Shown here piece by piece: positions 42,650 through 53,420 of a DNA stretch of 64,000 nt. The translations under genes and the position numbers were made by a program. Every line of letters starts with the position of its first letter. The stretch's first letter is position 1. The stretch is from Rheum nobile (lineage: Eukaryota > Streptophyta > Magnoliopsida > Caryophyllales > Polygonaceae). Location of the stretch: positions 3,844,001 through 3,908,000 of the forward strand of contig WOAB01000568.1 of the NCBI GenBank assembly GCA_027886185.1, read 5' to 3'. The notes beneath the pieces are model-generated. The model was not told the origin of the DNA and made no database searches. It saw only the letters and a list, made by a program, of their open reading frames with translations.

Positions 42650-44814
42650 TGTAATAACCCCTAAAAGTCCCAACTGTTGTTTTGTAAGAAAGACGTATTG
42701 GGCAATTTCTGTAACCTCTGTAGAATCATTTGAACGTAATAATATACGTAGAGTATGATATTGGGTCTTAAAATTATTTGAAGAAGTGTTAAAACCAAGA
42801 TTTAACAAAGACCGCGACCAAGGACCCAGAATGCGAGCGCGGGAATACCGTGACCACGGTTTTGAAACCGCGATCGCGGGCTTCTCGGATCGTCGTCTTC
42901 CTCGAGCTTCCAGAAGGCCGACGTCTGGCTTTCTCCACGTGCTCCTAACGCCGGGGAGGGGAACCGGTTGGCTTGCTCGGTGTGGGGTGAACTCCTGCAC
43001 CTCCATGGCTATAAAAGGGCATTGTGGCAGCCATTCTTCATCATCCATCTGCAGCCATCTCTCTCTCTCGTTTAATTCATTGTCGCCGGAGTTTCAGTGG
43101 TCGTCGGAGTTTTAGTGGTCACCGGAGGAAGTCGTTGGCAGCGTGGTGGTAGTGCGCATTCATCCAAGGACTGAAGAAGCCGAGCCCTTGTCGTCGGTAA
43201 GCCCGAGTTCGTCTCCAAGTTGTCGTCTGGATGGGCATCCGCGACCGCGGCCCCATCCACCGCGACCGCGGGCTTGGCCCAGAAAACCGCAACCGCGGTT
43301 ATGCCAACCGCGACCGCGGCCTTGCCCAGCAAGCGCGATCACGGCCATGGTAACCACGGCCGCGGCTCAGCCCTTTTTCCCTTCGTTTCGTTTCGTATCT
43401 TCATATCGTATCTAACTTAGGGTTCCGCTTTATGACTCGTCATCGTAGGAATTCATACTCAGATTCAAGTCCCAGATCTCAAACCCGATCTCTTCGTTCG
43501 TCGAGACTAAGGCAAGTGGTGGTTCGCTCTTGCTCATTATTCCATGTTTCCCTTGATTATCAATTAATTGATTGTTAATTAAGATGGGATAAAAGTTATT
43601 GTTTTCTGTTTGGGGACAGATTTAATAAAACAATGTGTTAAAATATGAATCTATAATAGGTTGTATATATTGCTAGAAACAACGCTATTATGTATGATAT
43701 TACCGTAATGGTTTTGGTGTGGATTTATGTATGAACTTACATGTGTAGTTAGAACGAGTATTCGTTGGAACGATATGTACCTTGCGAGGTCTAGTCGTTT
43801 CTTTTTAACTGGTATTAGGAGGATTTTGTCATAGTACTTCTGGTCATGACTGTACCCTTATTCAGGATATGTGCACTCAGCTGGTGCCAACAATCGGGAT
43901 TCATTCCCAAAATGTCTCTCGTATCGAGATGATATGAATTAAAAGCTGTAACGTGAATGTACGTTTTGGAATTAAATAAGATAAGTGTTGTTATGTACAT
44001 AATTAATATACCGTCGGGCGAGGAGTACAACGTGGAAACCGCCCGGACTCTTATTAGAGTAAGTCTTCTTTCCAATCTGGATTCGCATTGCGCGGTGAGG
44101 TTGGTCGTGGACCCAAATAATCAAGGTCGTGTTTTAAATGTGTGTGAAAACTAAACCTTCCCAAACACTTGTCATACGTTTCCATAAGACTCAATTCCTT
44201 AGGAGTCTTATCTTCATACGTTTCCCATAAGACTCAATTCCTTTTGGAGTCTTCTCTTGATCATTCCTTTTCTTATGTTTCTGTAGAAGTATCAGAGTTC
44301 ACTATCGTTTATCGGCTATCATTCGAGAAGCGATGGGTGTAACTAAATACGACTACCAGAACCTTTTTATTTATACCCTTGCATAGTCTTTCATTAGACT
44401 AACCAACCGGTTTTTATTCCTTGCATGGTTGGCTGGTGTCATTCGTCTCATACGGCACATCAGGTAAACTTCCTCATCCGTTAAGGCCAGATCCCGACGT
44501 TAAAGGCAGTTGACGTTTAAAGTGTTTTTCCTAAGGTTGAAGATCATGGAGTGAGATTGCTCAAATCAAACCCCTTTATGGCGTTTATTTATTTCAAAGA
44601 CTTCTGCTGTACTAAACTCTTACTGTATTTTGTTTTGTCATTAGTTGTAATTTACGACGCTGGTTTGAATATTATTTGGTAACTTTCATGTTATTTAATG
44701 AAGTTTATAACATTATATCATTTGTTATAAAATCGGTAAGCCTTGGGTGACCCCGGGTGTGTATTCCGAGGTCACTGGCGGTAATATTTCCAAAGGTACT
44801 TTGGAGGTGTTACA
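42650..44814 (+). repeat. Solo LTR of 2165 bp
   Basis: TGTAATAACCCCTAAAAG to GGAGGTGTTACA, flanked by CATGT at 42645-42649 and 44815-44819. There are no gag or pol domains inside. The end sequences are of the same style as the 3.3-kb solo LTR, but the interiors differ. It contains a CG-rich repeat (43228-43366) and a two-fold ~42-bp repeat (44173-44255), each unit with AAGACTC...GAGTCTT arms. Confidence 0.85.
43228..43366. repeat. CG-rich degenerate repeat (ACCGCGACCGCGG type)
   Basis: Six to seven near-copies of ACCGCGACCGCGG, each partly self-complementary, spaced 12-25 bp. Looser copies occur upstream at ~42810-42885. It is far more CpG-rich than its surroundings. Confidence 0.8.
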
Positions 44815-44996
44815 CATGTTCGTTCCTTTTGGTATGCGTATGGGTGGTTTTCGGATTGGTCGTATGCTTACTATGTTGCCCTTATCTGACATAATCCCAC
44901 AATGAAAGATTGAGTGCACGTCTATCTAGAAAGAGCCTTGTGGAGCACAAGATTTCAGCGGATAAGGCGTCAATCCCGGCCAAGATCATCTCCCTG
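44815..44996 (+). pseudogene. aORF of element II, middle fragment
   Basis: 182 bases between the solo LTR and the CACTA element. They hold the interrupted antisense ORF, with the CATGT duplication on the left and CTG (44994-44996) on the right. No long open frame remains. Confidence 0.55.
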
Positions 44997-45019
44997 TACT
45001 AGTGGAAAAAACACTTTTT

Positions 45020-45425
45020 GAGGCTCCCTTTTAGATGCATACATAGTTCAAAACGCCTCAACAACGACTTAGGCAATCCCTTTTTTTGGTTTTTGAGGCG
45101 GATAATTAATTTATACGCCTCAAAAACATCTTTTGAGGCGGATAATTAATATACGCCTCAACAAGTATCCAAAAAAACATTTCCCACTAAAGTATTAGAG
45201 GCGGGCCAAGGTAAGGCCCGCCTCTAATGCTAACTAATTGAGGCGGGCCAAGTAGCCCGCCTCAATTGAAGCTTGTTGATGCGGGCCTATAAAGCCCGCC
45301 TCAACAAGTATGTCCAATAGAGGCGCGCATATAAGGCCCGCCTCTATTAGACCATTACTCGGCCGAGTCGTAAGTATGTCCAATAGAGGCGGGCGTGTTA
45401 GGCCCGCCTCTATAAGCTCAACCCT
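45020..45425. repeat. Left subterminal palindrome array of the CACTA element
   Basis: About seven units, each of the form GAGGCG-n-CGCCTC, for example GAGGCGGGCCAAGTAGCCCGCCTC. Outer units are AT-rich variants (GAGGCGGATAATTAAT...). CACTA transposases bind clustered subterminal motifs; whether these are the motifs is inferred. Confidence 0.85.
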
Positions 45426-45682
45426 AATTAAAAAAAATAGCAAGACGAAATTTTCTGGCATGTTAGGGCGTGTTTCCCCCTCTTCTCTCTCTCCTCGTAT
45501 GTGTTTGTCTGGTTTGGGGCTTTTCTCGTTCCGTGTTCTTGTATCACAAAGATTTTGAAACGTTGGGGTTTCAAGCAAGACGAAATTGGGGATTCCAGAG
45601 CTTGGCAGGAGGAGGAGGAAACAACAAGATTTCTAATCCATTTGGTCGAAGCTATTTCTAGGGATTTCTAGTTTTCGAGGGC

Positions 45683-47541
45683 ATGGATTTGGACAAATGG
45701 ATCGCCAAGGTCAAAGATGGTCAGCATCTCGCTAAAGACGAGCTTCAGCTTCTTTGCGAATACGTATTTCTCTCTCTCTTCAATTCTTTCTCTTTATCCT
45801 TGTCTCGCATCTGTGATATAGGTATATTCAAGATTCAGAAAGGCGAGTTTCGTTATTTGCTATTGTTTGCTGAAAAGAATGATGAGAAATTAAGGTTTCC
45901 GAAATTGTTGAAAAGAAGTGTGGAATCGGATTCTTTTTGTGGGTCGGGATCCTTGGGATGTTGCTGGAGGATCTTGGGCTCTGGTAATGTCTATGTTGTC
46001 TAAGAAATTGGCTCTGTTCAGCTCCAGTAAAACAAAAAAGGAAATTGGCTCTTTTGTGTGTAATTAAGTTAGAGTGCTTTGCTGTCTAAGAAGTTTAAGT
46101 AGTTTTATCCCTCGAGATTATGCCGGACACTTCACCAACTTCTAACTCTTCTTTGTTCAGTTGTTTTGGTGAGTGGGTATTTTGAAAGAGGATGATCTTC
46201 TTTTGGAATCATAATTGAATACTTGAGATTTCTTACTCTTAGATTAACATGCTTATATGACTTAGCATCCCGAGTTATCTTCAAGATGCAGATTGGTTTT
46301 TGCAATAGCTGATAGCCTAACATTGATATTTTATTATACTCATAACTGATTTGTAAAGGAATGATTAGCATTTCTGGATATTTGCCCACCATCTTCCTCT
46401 TTCCCATCAATTTAGATGTTGTCGTCTTAAGATAAAAAAAAATAGTTTCCATTAAGTAGCTGCTGATTTGTCATCTATAGTTAGATCAGATGTACAGATG
46501 AATGTGTCTATGGTTTTTTCAAAAAGAGCTATGGTTGGCTGTCTGTCTTGTGGTGATGCCATGTTCATTCAGTTCATGCTTCATTCTTAAGGGTAACATT
46601 GTTCTTTCTTTGCACCATATTCTAGGTTAAAGATATCCTAATCGAGGAGTCAAATGTACAACCAGTCAATAGCCCAGTCACTGTCTGTGGAGATATTCAT
46701 GGCCAATTCCATGATCTAATGAAGCCTTTCCAGACAGGGGGTCATGTGCCGGAAACCAATTACATATTTATGGTATTAGGCTATAAGTTGGTTGTTTTCA
46801 GGCCAATATTGTTGTCTCATTCATAACATTCTCCATACCTTGTGTTTGTTAATCTTCCATAATGCATATCAGGGAGATTTTGTTGATCGGGGCTACAACA
46901 GTTTGGAGGTTTTCACAATACTCTTGCTTCTAAAATCCAGGTATGCATTTTATTTTACATTTTAATGTAAGTACTGCAACTAATTTTTTTTATCCTTATC
47001 TAGAAGACGTGAATGTTTCTATTCTAATTAGTATATATCCTGGCATCCTATGTTACATTGATGTTTGTTTTCTGGTTTAATAAGTTTGAAGAGAATCTTT
47101 CTTTACCGCTATTGAATATCTTATTCCGTGCTCACTTTATTATCATAATTGAGTTTTTCGAATGCATTCACTCTAACCAAGTTTAAAAAATTCTTGCTTC
47201 ATTGCGGACTACTTATCAACCTCCTAATTGTAATTTTTACATGACAATGAAACTCCACTTTCATTACAATACTGATACGCCTTAGGTTGGGGAAAAATTA
47301 TGTCACATTCTTCTGTTGGTTTCTTCGCATCTCAAAAGAGAATTTGTTATGCATGAAAACTATAGATATTTTTTACTGCTAAATTGCTAATTGCTTATAT
47401 CTCCTTCATAGTTGTGAATCTTTTGAAAATGTATTGTTACGTAAAATTGTTAATACATTATATTGGTTTGTTTGTCCTCGCAGGTACCCTGCTAACATCA
47501 CACTATTGCGTGGAAATGATGAGAGTAGGCAACTAACTCAG
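45683..47541 (+). pseudogene. Captured 5' fragment of a PP6-type Ser/Thr protein phosphatase catalytic subunit gene
   Basis: Four exons with GT-AG introns in phase: 45683-45763, 46626-46772, 46873-46940 and 47484-47541, giving 118 codons without a stop. Exon 1 begins MDLDKWIAKVKDGQHLAKD, very close to the plant phytochrome-associated PP6 catalytic subunit (FyPP), which is about 300 residues. Metal-site motifs GDIHGQF (exon 2) and GDFVDRGYNSLE (exon 3) are intact. The third, normally GNHES, reads GNDES in exon 4, losing the catalytic His. LMKPFQTGG has Pro where Leu is usual. The rest of the enzyme is absent and the sequence ends in intron-like DNA before the right repeats. Introns show capture at the DNA level. 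It may give a chimeric transcript; no phosphatase activity is expected. Confidence 0.92.
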
Positions 47542-47884
47542 GTATCCTCCTTAAATTATGTGCATTGCAAATTTTATTTAGCTCTTTCGGAAGATTGCAG
47601 TTGGCAGCTTTGCTCTAGATTTTTTCCTTGAGTAATGAATGGGGTTGAGCTGCTGAGGCATATATGGAGAAATGGGGTTGTATACTTATAATGCTATGTT
47701 AACTCAATAATTATGACCCATATAATTGTCACTTCCAGTTATAAAACAAGGTGTTTCTGAGGGCCATGATCATAATATTTATACAAGAAATAAGGAGCAA
47801 GGTCCATCATCATATAATTCTGTTGATAGAATCCTTAATTTGGCGATTCTTATACAGTGAAAAAAGAGGCAATGAGCGACTAGT

Positions 47885-48150
47885 TGAGGTGGGCCTATAG
47901 AGGCCCGCCTCAACAAGTGTTTACTTATTGAGGCGGGCCTCCGAAGCCCGCCTCAACAAGTCCCTCATTTTGGTGCCAAAGTGAGGGACTTTTTGAGGCG
48001 GGCTTCGGTGGCCCACCTCAATAAGGTCATTTTAGAGGCGTAAAATGTCTGCCTCAAAAAGTGTCCCTACTTGTTGCAGCCCCCTTAGTTGAAGCGAATG
48101 GTGCTCGCCTCAATAAGTGTCCAAAGGCCCGCCTCTATAAGGATTTTTTT
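47885..48150. repeat. Right subterminal palindrome array of the CACTA element
   Basis: About seven units, such as GAGGCGGGCCTCCGAAGCCCGCCTC, in opposite overall order to the left array. They are followed by the terminal inverted repeat. Confidence 0.85.
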
Positions 48151-48162
48151 CCACTAGTGCTG

Positions 48163-48887
48163 GATTCACCATCGTCTAAAGCTTCTGGGTCGAAGAGGAA
48201 GGTGGTCATGGCCGTCGAGCCACCGTTGGATGATCTTAAGGAAAAGTCTTTGAACGATCTTCTCCACATCCAGGATTTTGTTGCTAAGAAGGAAATTGGA
48301 GACTTACACCCGATTGATTGCACCAATGAAGCGAGAGTGCTTTCTTGGAAAGTAAGTATGGATTGATTTCCATGTAAATTTCTCCGCCTTTCATGTTTTG
48401 CATTTGATATTCAACCTTTTTCATTTATTTCCAGTCACTTTAAAATTCTTTGGTGGTCTTCTCGACGGTGTAAGATTTAAGTGATAAGGCTGATAAACGT
48501 ATTGCTCAAGTCGAGACTCAACTCACAACTACCAACAGTCGTGTAAAGACGGTTGAGAGTAAGTTGGCCCATGCCTAGAAAAAGTTGAAGGAGGTTCAAG
48601 CCTGTGTCGAGGAACTGGAGAGAAGCGTCGAGGAGTTTCGAGTAAAAGATGCCCATATTGCTAGTGATGTCGGTGCATACTACTACATCAAGTCTCGCGT
48701 TGAAATGTTGGAGGAATACGCCGCGGGGGGCCATTCAGCTTGGAATGTTGAGGATGAAAAGGCGAGTATGGAGTTTCTCTATCCTAATGGGAACCCCGAT
48801 GCCGAACTCTTCAAGATTATCGGCTTAGGCAAAGTTGAGCAGAAGGGCGAGGATGATCTTGAGAGGAACATAACATGCCAGAGATGA
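48163..48887 (+). pseudogene. aORF of element II, C-terminal part
   Basis: The frame resumes with SSKASGSKRKVVMAVE and NDLLHIQDFVAKKEIGDLHP, IDCTNEARVLSWK, aligned with the middle exon of element I's antisense ORF. A GT-AG intron (48352-48434, donor GTAAGT) is at the same place as in element I. After it come a coiled-coil stretch with a stop (HA*KKL near 48575), then VEELERSVEEFRVKDAHIAS, DEKASMEFLYPNGNP and LFKIIGLG, ending at 48887. The preserved splice donor in two families argues that this was a real spliced gene. Confidence 0.75.
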
Positions 48888-49640
48888 CTTCCTTGGTAGC
48901 AAAGGATCAATAGGTCACCCCTGCAAATGCCGCCGAATGATCAGGTGAATCTTAGTGTTTTTATGAATTATGTGAGGAAATTGGTGTTTTTTGCGTCGTT
49001 GTGTTGATGCATAGACTTTGCAATATTTTGTAAATGTTGTGCCCCGTCGTGGAGATGGGATGGATAATGGTTTTGGCAACCCGTCCACCATCACGGGTCG
49101 CGTATTTTAATATGAATGCTTAGTTGCTTGCATACCTTGTTGTTTCCTTTTTGTTTTGCAGGTGGACTCGTCAGTGACCTTTCTGGTTGAGTCGTGTGAT
49201 TTTGGTCGCATAGACCTTAATTATAGTTGATAGCGTGTATGACATGTCGTGTAATTACAGGGAGGAGTGTTATTGTATTTCAATAAGACATGTACCTTTA
49301 TTAGGACAAGTCATGTAAAGATGTGTTTTGTATTGTTCCTCCACTCCTTGTGTACCGATCGATCATGTAATGTGTAAGAGCCGTGTAGGATAGTGTTTTA
49401 TGTATGTTGATCAACTTCACTTTGTCTTGAGGCCTCTTGTCATGTTTCTGTTTAAAATGCTAAAAAGAGAGAGAAAAGATTAAAGGGCGACCGTTGGGTG
49501 TGAGCCCAACGGCCCTCCGATGCTTAAGTCAGTGAACGGTCGAATAAATATAGTCCATTAATATTTGATTTGAATGCAAAGTGTAAGGTTTCAAAAGTGA
49601 TACAACTTTAAGTGAGTTGCGTTCCAGCTGCATGGGAGCG
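48888..49640. other. Non-coding region between aORF and integrase of element II
   Basis: No credible frame. It contains the reverse complement of the palindrome-like CCGTTGGGTGTGAGCCCAACGG segment seen in element I (~49488-49513), and T-rich stretches. This is the region before the polypurine side of the element. Confidence 0.5.
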
Positions 49641-50530
49641 GTTGACCATCTTTTGTCTCGAGTCGATATGCCCCTTGACCAATGATTTCTTTAACGAGAT
49701 ACGGTCATTCCCATTGAGGTATAAGCTTCCCGTCGGCTGGATCCCTAGTGTTTTGAAATATCTTTCTTAGGACCCAGTCTCCCACTTTGAAGACTTTGAC
49801 GCGAACGTTCTTGTTGTAACTCCTTGCGATGCTTTTTCCCTGATTTCATCTGCTGTGTCTAGATTATGAAACAGCTCGACGTCGTTTTGCTCCTGGGTTT
49901 GTAGACCATACTTGGCTACAAACCCATTTTCCTTTTGCTCCTGTGAGACGCTTCTTGAGGTTGTTGATGATGATCTTGTTACTGGATTCAGCTTAATTGG
50001 CTATTACACTGTGGGTATCGTGGCATGGACGCAATCAGATTGATGTTCCATTGTTTGCAAAAGGATTGCGTCCTGCTGCCGATGAATTGGGAGCCATTGT
50101 CGCATACGATTTCTGATGGTACGCCAAATCTGTATAGGATATTATGTTTTATAAATGAAATGATGTGTTTTTCTTTTACCTCTCGATATGCTTCAGCTCC
50201 AAACCATTTAGAAAAATAATCGGTCATATAAGAAAGAAGACGCGTTATCCATATGTTGGTGGCAATTTTCCAACGATGTACATTCCCCATCTCATGAATG
50301 GCCAAGGTGCTAGCGTCGGGTGTAGCATCTCTGATAGTTGATGGGTTATGGGCGCATGCCGTTGACAGGCGTCATATTTCTTGACATAATTTGTTGCGTC
50401 TTTGTTCATCGTCGACCAGTATTATCCTGTTTTGAGGGCTTTACCTGATAGGATGCGTCCTTTGTTATGGTTGTCGTATTCTCCATCGTGTAGAGATCGT
50501 AATATGCGTTTGACTTCGGTCATTTTCAGG
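49640..50530 (-). pseudogene. Integrase of element II
   Basis: Read leftward: zinc region remnants (~50330-50530), core with MTDYFSKWFGAEAYREVKE (~50170-50230), CDNGSQFIGSRTQS (~50075-50120) and PRYPQCNSQ (~50000-50030), then the C-terminal part to ~49640 (VGDWVLRKIF-like). The second catalytic Asp is present in CDNGSQF. The third motif, NGQAE in element I, reads NSQ followed by a stop, so the Glu is lost or out of frame. Inactive. Confidence 0.8.
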
Positions 50531-50769
50531 CATCACAAGTATAATCCTATGACATATCGTTTGAACAAGATATCATCTTTTAGATCAAAGGTTGTTGCTC
50601 GTACCTTTAGTTTCTTGGCTTCTCCTTTTTCAGTTGGAAGTATGCCGTCTTTTAGCCATTTGATGTAGGGTGTAGTCCAATTATCTTTGTTGTTTATGAC
50701 ATCATCTTCAATGTCGTCGCCTACTTCTGCTGAGACTACTTCTTCTAAGGGCAGCTCGTCCACTATTTG

Positions 50770-51751
50770 AGTGTCGTCGTTGTGGTTTCTTTGTGAATTT
50801 TGGGGACTGCTGGAGTCGTGACCTATGCTAAGGTGATGTTGTGGAAGTCGTTGGGGTGTAAGGCCGGCCCGAGGTTTGCTAGGGCGTCGGCTTGAGTGTT
50901 GAGGTCGCGTGGCACTTGCCTGATGGTGAAATTCTGGAATTGTTTTGCTATTTCTTGATGACGTCTAGGTAGGCTATCATTTTGTCATCTTTGGCGGCGT
51001 ATGATCCTTGTACCTATTTGACGATTAGAAGAGAGTCACATACCACTTTGATGCATTGGATTGCGAGGTCTTGTGCAAGCGTCAGTCCGAATATAAGTGC
51101 CTCATATTCTGCTTCATGATTGGTCGCGTCCCACTCGCATCTAACGGCTTGGGCAATATGGTCCCCTTGCGGTGATTTTAGTACAACCCCTAGGCCGACT
51201 CCTCCTATGTTCGATGCCCCATCTGTATGGAGTTACCACATGTCCATGTCTTCTTCAGTCATCAGTTGGGTGGCCTCCTTTGCGGCTTCTTGCTCTAATG
51301 TTGGACTGAAATCGGCCTCAAAGTCTGCCAAAGCTTGAGACTTAATTGATGTCCTTGGCTCGTATTCGATGTCGAAACCGCTTAAGTGTATTATCCATTT
51401 TGCCATTCGACTTGTGAACTCTGGTTTCCTCATGATGGCTTTCATGGGATGGTTAGTCCGTACAATAATAGCATGTGATTCGAAATAAGGCTTTAGTTTG
51501 TTTGATGTCGTTACTAGAGCTAGGACTAATTTTTCGAGCGATGTGTACCTTGTTTCGACCGAGAGTAGAGAGCGACTTATATAGTAGACTGGAGATTGCT
51601 TTCCATCTTCTTCTCTTGTTAGGACTGCACTTACTGCTGACTCTGACACCGCTAGGTATAATGGTAGTGGTTCGTCGTCCTTTGGTTTTGCTAGTAGCAA
51701 TGGACTTGCTAGATACACCTTCAGGTCTTGGAAGGCTTGTTTGTGTGGCAC
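50770..51751 (-). pseudogene. Two RNase H domains of element II
   Basis: The first RNase H covers ~51300-51751 (AVSAVLTREEDGKQSPVYYI, TRYTSLEKLVLALVTTS, YFESHAIIVRTNHPMKAIM, FDIEYEPRTSIKSQAL). It is a 172-codon open stretch, the best preserved pol piece of this element. The second, archaeal-type domain follows at ~50850-51230 (GVVLKSPQGDHIAQAVRCEW-like and NHEAEYEALIFGLTLAQDLA-like sequence, VPRDLNTQADALANL near 50880-50920), with stops. The dual arrangement confirms the Tat lineage. Confidence 0.82.
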
Positions 51752-51784
51752 CGTCCATTCAAATGATTTATTCTTCTTCAGTGC

Positions 51785-52760
51785 TTAATGGAAAAGTTTG
51801 CACTTGTCGGATGATTTTGATATGAATCTGTTGAGTGCTGTTATTCGCCCTGTTAACTTTTGGACGTCCTTTACACATCTAGGGGACCTCAAGCTGACAA
51901 TTGTTATTTGATCCGGACTGGCTTCTATTCCTCTTTGGGTCACCATGTATCTTAGGAATTTTCCTAAGGACACTCCAAAAGAGCATTTAATAGAATTTAG
52001 TTTCATGTTATACCTCTCTCGTACTTTGAATGCTTCTTTTAGGTGTCCGATGTGATCTTTGGTTGCTTTTCATTTGACCAGCATGTCATCTATGTATACT
52101 TCCATGGTGTCCCCAATATGGTCCTTGAACATCTTATTGACGAGTAATTGGTATGTGGCCCTTGCATTTTTTGTCAAAAAGGCATAAATTTGTAGCAATA
52201 TGTACCTTGGCTGGTTATGAAGGCTTTTTATTCTTGGTCTTATGGGTCCATTAGGATTTGGTTGTACCCACTAAACACGTCCATGAATGTGATCATTTCA
52301 TGGCCAGCGGTCGCGTCGACTATTGCTTCGATGTGTGGCAAGGGGAAGGAGTCCTTGGTGCATGGCTTGTTCAGGTCCGTGAAGTCGATGCAGACTCTCC
52401 ACTTGCCATTTTTTTTTGCACTACGGCGACATTTGCTAGCCATTCTGGGTATTTGACTTCTCTGATTTTACCTGTTTCCATTAAATTTTTGACTTTGTCG
52501 TCTACGATCTTGTTCCGCTCTGGTGCAAATTTCCTTATTTTCTGTTTGACTAGAGGATAAGTTGGATCTACATTTAACTTGTGAGTGATAACATCGAGAA
52601 AAATTCCTACCATATCCTCATGTGAACAGGTGAAGTAGTCGGCGTTAGATCGTAAAAATTGCACTAAGGTAGCTCTGGTCGAGTCGATTAAATCTAACCT
52701 GACCCTTACCGTTTGTTTTGGCTTTGAAGGGTCCAAAGCAATCTCGTCTAATTGTTCCAT
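51785..52760 (-). pseudogene. Reverse transcriptase of element II
   Basis: Read leftward: lead-in FTCSHEDMVGIFLDV (~52590-52630), fingers VCIDFTDLNKPCTKDSFPLP (~52335-52395), motif A FMDVFSGYNQILMDP (~52240-52290), motif C YIDDMLV (~52080-52105) and NSIKCSFGVSLGKFL (~51960-52000). The YIDD box is intact here, unlike YIDN in element I. The frame is broken by shifts and stops around 52050-52240. Confidence 0.85.
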
Positions 52761-53014
52761 TTCTGGTTCAACGTATCGTTTGGTCCCTTCGCCAATCTGT
52801 AGTTGCTATGCCCACTGTCGCTCGACCGCCCCTTTCATTGATGTCACATAGCATTCCTTGGCAGCTCATTAGTCGTCTTTTATTTCATGTACCCCCCACT
52901 TTGCTCGGAACTTGATAGTGTGATGGTAAGTGGAAGGTACAGCTTTCATGGCGTGTATCCAGGGTCTACCAAGGATTGCATTGTAACGTGACGGGCAGTC
53001 GAGTACTAAAAACT

Positions 53015-53398
53015 TTACATGTTGGTTGAAGCCCCAGCATACGTTGTTAGCACTATTTTGCCAATGTTATGCTTGACTTCCCCGCTGAAACCGACCAGTG
53101 GAGTCGATTTTCGGGTTAGATCATCCTCCCTTAGACCCATACCCTTCAAGGCGTCTAGTGTTAATAAGTTTGTGAAGCTACCTGTGTCGATCAGTACTCG
53201 ACATATTAGGCAATTACCAATTGACAAAGAGATTACCATACCATCGCGGTGGTCGCCTAATTCGTCGGCTTCGGAGTCGTCGAAGGTGATGATGGGCGCA
53301 TCTTTTATCTGTGGTCGTCTTGCCTCCGATCGGGTTGGTATGTCACCCTTGCTCTCTTTGGTGTATCTTTTTGTGGCAGAGTATGTGTTTCCACACAC
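53015..53398 (-). pseudogene. Protease of element II
   Basis: Open stretch of 127 codons with the retropepsin triplet intact (VLIDTGSFTNLLTLD, ~53160-53205) and LVGFSGEVKHNIGKIVLTTY (~53045-53105). Continuation to an ILGRP-like motif lies in the next frame (~52950-52985, AILGRPWIHAMK). Confidence 0.82.
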
Positions 53399-53420
53399 GT
53401 CTGACCCTCCTGAAATGGTG

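Larger units (their letters stand above)
44997..48159. mobile_element. Non-autonomous CACTA (En/Spm) transposon with captured PP6 gene fragment
   Basis: Right end, reversed, CACTAGTGGAAAAAA; left end TACTAGTGGAAAAAA, the first base changed from C. The 3-bp duplication is CTG at 44994-44996 and 48160-48162, the length expected for CACTA elements. Both subterminal regions are arrays of short palindromes built on GAGGCGGGC(C). No transposase remains. The middle ~2 kb holds a piece of a cellular phosphatase gene. It sits in the antisense ORF of element II, whose sequence resumes (DSPSSKASGSKRKVV) immediately after. Confidence 0.93.

Noticed and set aside
45234..45578. Minus-strand 114-codon frame and its plus-strand partner in the CACTA left arm
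   Set aside because: It consists of translated palindromic subterminal repeats, not a gene.
45683..47541. Functional host PP6 gene
   Set aside because: Only 118 of about 300 codons are present, the third active-site motif is altered, and the fragment is enclosed by CACTA ends with a 3-bp duplication.
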